Positions 6,207-7,522 of a DNA stretch of 7,522 bases are shown one piece after another. The notes beneath the pieces are model-generated. The model searched no databases. It was not told the DNA's origin and saw only the letters and a program-made list of their open reading frames with translations. The stretch spans positions 1 to 7,522 of the forward strand of contig CANBTK010000083.1 in the NCBI GenBank assembly GCA_947372365.1, read 5' to 3'. This stretch comes from Flavipsychrobacter stenotrophus. Its GTDB lineage: Bacteria; Bacteroidota; Bacteroidia; Chitinophagales; Chitinophagaceae. Position 1 is the first letter of the stretch. Each line of letters starts with the position of its first letter. A program made the position numbers and the translations under genes.

Positions 6207-7522
6207 ATGAAATACATTATTAACTACCGCAGGCCTTGTGCCATAGCGGTTATGCTTATACTGCTTTATATTTCGCCTGCAATTGCGCAAAGCGAAGGCA
6301 GCACCCGCATAGATTCGCTTGAAAGCCTGCTTATTAAAGCCAACGAGGACACTAATAAAATAATACTGCTCAACAGCCTATCGTATGCATACTACAACAT
6401 AAGCCCTGAAGAAGGTGCTGGCTATGCCACTGAAGGGCTTGCCCTTGCCCGCAAATTAAAGTGGAAGGCTGGCGAAGCCATGTCGTGCAATAACCTGGGC
6501 ATTAATTACAAAGCCAAAGCAGACTACCCACAGGCCTTGCGGTATTACCTTGATGCCCTTGCCATAAATGAACAACTGAACAATAAAAAAAGCATAGCGG
6601 GAAACCTCGCTAACATAAGCAACGTTTACCAAAACCAGGGCGACTACCCAAAGGCCAAAGAAAACCTGCTAAAAGCCATGAAAATAAACCAGGATATTGG
6701 CAACAAAAAAGGCATTGCCAACAACCTTGAAAACCTCAGTAACCTCTTTGAAAGAGAGGATGATTTTGTAAAGGCACTTGCCTACTCGCAGAAAGCGCTG
6801 GATATCAATAAAGAACTGGGCAACAAGAATGATATAGCTACAACGCTTGGTAATATTGGCACCATATACTCTTCTATGAACGATTTCGGGCAGTCGCTTG
6901 CCTATAGTTTTATGGCACTGCGCCAGTTTACCGAAAGCGGCAATAAAAACGGGCGGGCATTTTGCCTGGGCAATATAGGCGAGGTTTACTACGCTATTGC
7001 ACGCAGGCCCGATGGGGTTGTGAAACCTGACAGCCTTATTTCAAAAAACCGCAGGGTTGACCTGCAGCAAGCGGTACTGTACTTAAACCGTGCCATTGAA
7101 GCCAGCCGAGAAACGGGCTTCCTGAAAGGGGTAATGAAATTCAGTAAAACACTATCGAAAGCCTATAGCCTGTCAGGCGAGGATAAAAAAGCGCTGGTGG
7201 CTTTTCAGCAGTATGTTGATATACACGATTCTATCTTTTCCGCCGACAACAACAAACAGATGAAAGTGCTGGAAAACAGGCATGATAAGGAGCTAAAAGA
7301 CCGTGAATTACTCAACAGCAAGCTGGACGCTGAGCGCAAACAAAAGAACATGTACATCTTTATGGGTGGCATGGCAGTGCTGCTCGTGGTACTGGCCTTC
7401 TTGTGGAAAGAACGGAAAAAATCGGAATCGCTGTTGCTGAATATACTACCTGCTAAAATAGCCGGCCGACTGAAAATGAAAGAACACCCTATTGCCGACC
7501 ATTTTACGAATGTCTCTATCAT
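6207..7522 (+). CDS. TPR-repeat transmembrane protein leading into a class III adenylate/guanylate cyclase, partial
   Basis: 438 codons are visible; the gene runs off the right edge. Residues 1-27 are a signal peptide or first membrane segment (AIAVMLILLYISPAIA, likely cut before QSEG). Residues about 75-345 are tetratricopeptide repeats with a strict 40-residue period: NNLGINY (95), ANISNVY (135), ENLSNLF (175), GNIGTIY (215) and GNIGEVY (255), each followed by a Y/F-x-x-A/S-L unit. An insertion (about 265-287) breaks the fifth repeat. A charged, probably coiled-coil stretch (about 348-380) leads to a transmembrane helix (382-400). Then comes SESLLLNILPAKIAGRLK (406-423) and HFTNVSI (432-438), which is the linker that directly precedes the catalytic domain of Bacteroidota class III nucleotide cyclases. 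The expected metal-binding Asp motif lies just past the edge. The TPRs would be periplasmic and the cyclase cytosolic. The gene is divergent from the repressor, 157 bases away, with no clear promoter of its own. A signalling protein without a cyclase (e.g. a truncated gene) is possible but less likely. Confidence 0.85.
   Translation, partial: MKYIINYRRPCAIAVMLILLYISPAIAQSEGSTRIDSLESLLIKANEDTNKIILLNSLSYAYYNISPEEGAGYATEGLALARKLKWKAGEAMSCNNLGINYKAKADYPQALRYYLDALAINEQLNNKKSIAGNLANISNVYQNQGDYPKAKENLLKAMKINQDIGNKKGIANNLENLSNLFEREDDFVKALAYSQKALDINKELGNKNDIATTLGNIGTIYSSMNDFGQSLAYSFMALRQFTESGNKNGRAFCLGNIGEVYYAIARRPDGVVKPDSLISKNRRVDLQQAVLYLNRAIEASRETGFLKGVMKFSKTLSKAYSLSGEDKKALVAFQQYVDIHDSIFSADNNKQMKVLENRHDKELKDRELLNSKLDAERKQKNMYIFMGGMAVLLVVLAFLWKERKKSESLLLNILPAKIAGRLKMKEHPIADHFTNVSI

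Noticed and set aside
6102..6290. 62-codon minus-strand open frame in the divergent region
   Set aside because: It overlaps the start and signal peptide of the cyclase gene, and its product has no recognisable features.

Overview
The window looks like a chromosomal segment of a Bacteroidota bacterium, probably of the Chitinophagia/Sphingobacteriia side. This rests on gene content: a SusC/TonB-receptor-like outer-membrane barrel with an N-terminal carboxypeptidase-regulatory-like domain, a BlaI repressor paired with M56 (BlaR1-type) metallopeptidases, and a TPR protein that runs into a class III nucleotide cyclase. One well-spaced Bacteroidota-type promoter (TTG-N19-AATATTTG) agrees. I see no RNA genes, insertion sequences or CRISPR arrays. 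Coding density is high.

Layout. Almost everything left of 6050 reads on the minus strand, in this order: a BlaI/MecI-type repressor (6049-5666); three bases later an M56 receptor of 522 aa (5662-4094); 43 bases later a second, paralogous M56 receptor of 479 aa (4050-2611); and a strong intrinsic terminator (2511-2481). Immediately beyond it, with its own promoter, lies a 230-aa protein (2392-1700) homologous to only the last transmembrane helix plus periplasmic domain of the two receptors. Last is the N-terminal 490 codons of an outer-membrane beta-barrel receptor (1472 to beyond the left edge). Reading right from 6207 is a divergent gene for a TPR-transmembrane-cyclase protein, cut off at the right edge just as the cyclase domain begins.

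How they may work together. In the known BlaR1/BlaI scheme an outside signal activates the membrane metallopeptidase, which leads to loss of the repressor and derepression. Here one repressor is coupled to two tandem receptors. Neither receptor has a recognisable penicillin-binding sensor. Their periplasmic ends resemble each other, the free 230-aa protein and, by pattern, the C-terminal domain of TonB. A perfect 7-4-7 palindrome overlaps the blaI-like start codon and is the likely autoregulatory operator. The most interesting feature is the set of three paralogous periplasmic domains. Two are tethered to proteases. The third is free-standing, starts almost exactly where the receptors' TM4 begins, and sits beside an outer-membrane receptor gene.
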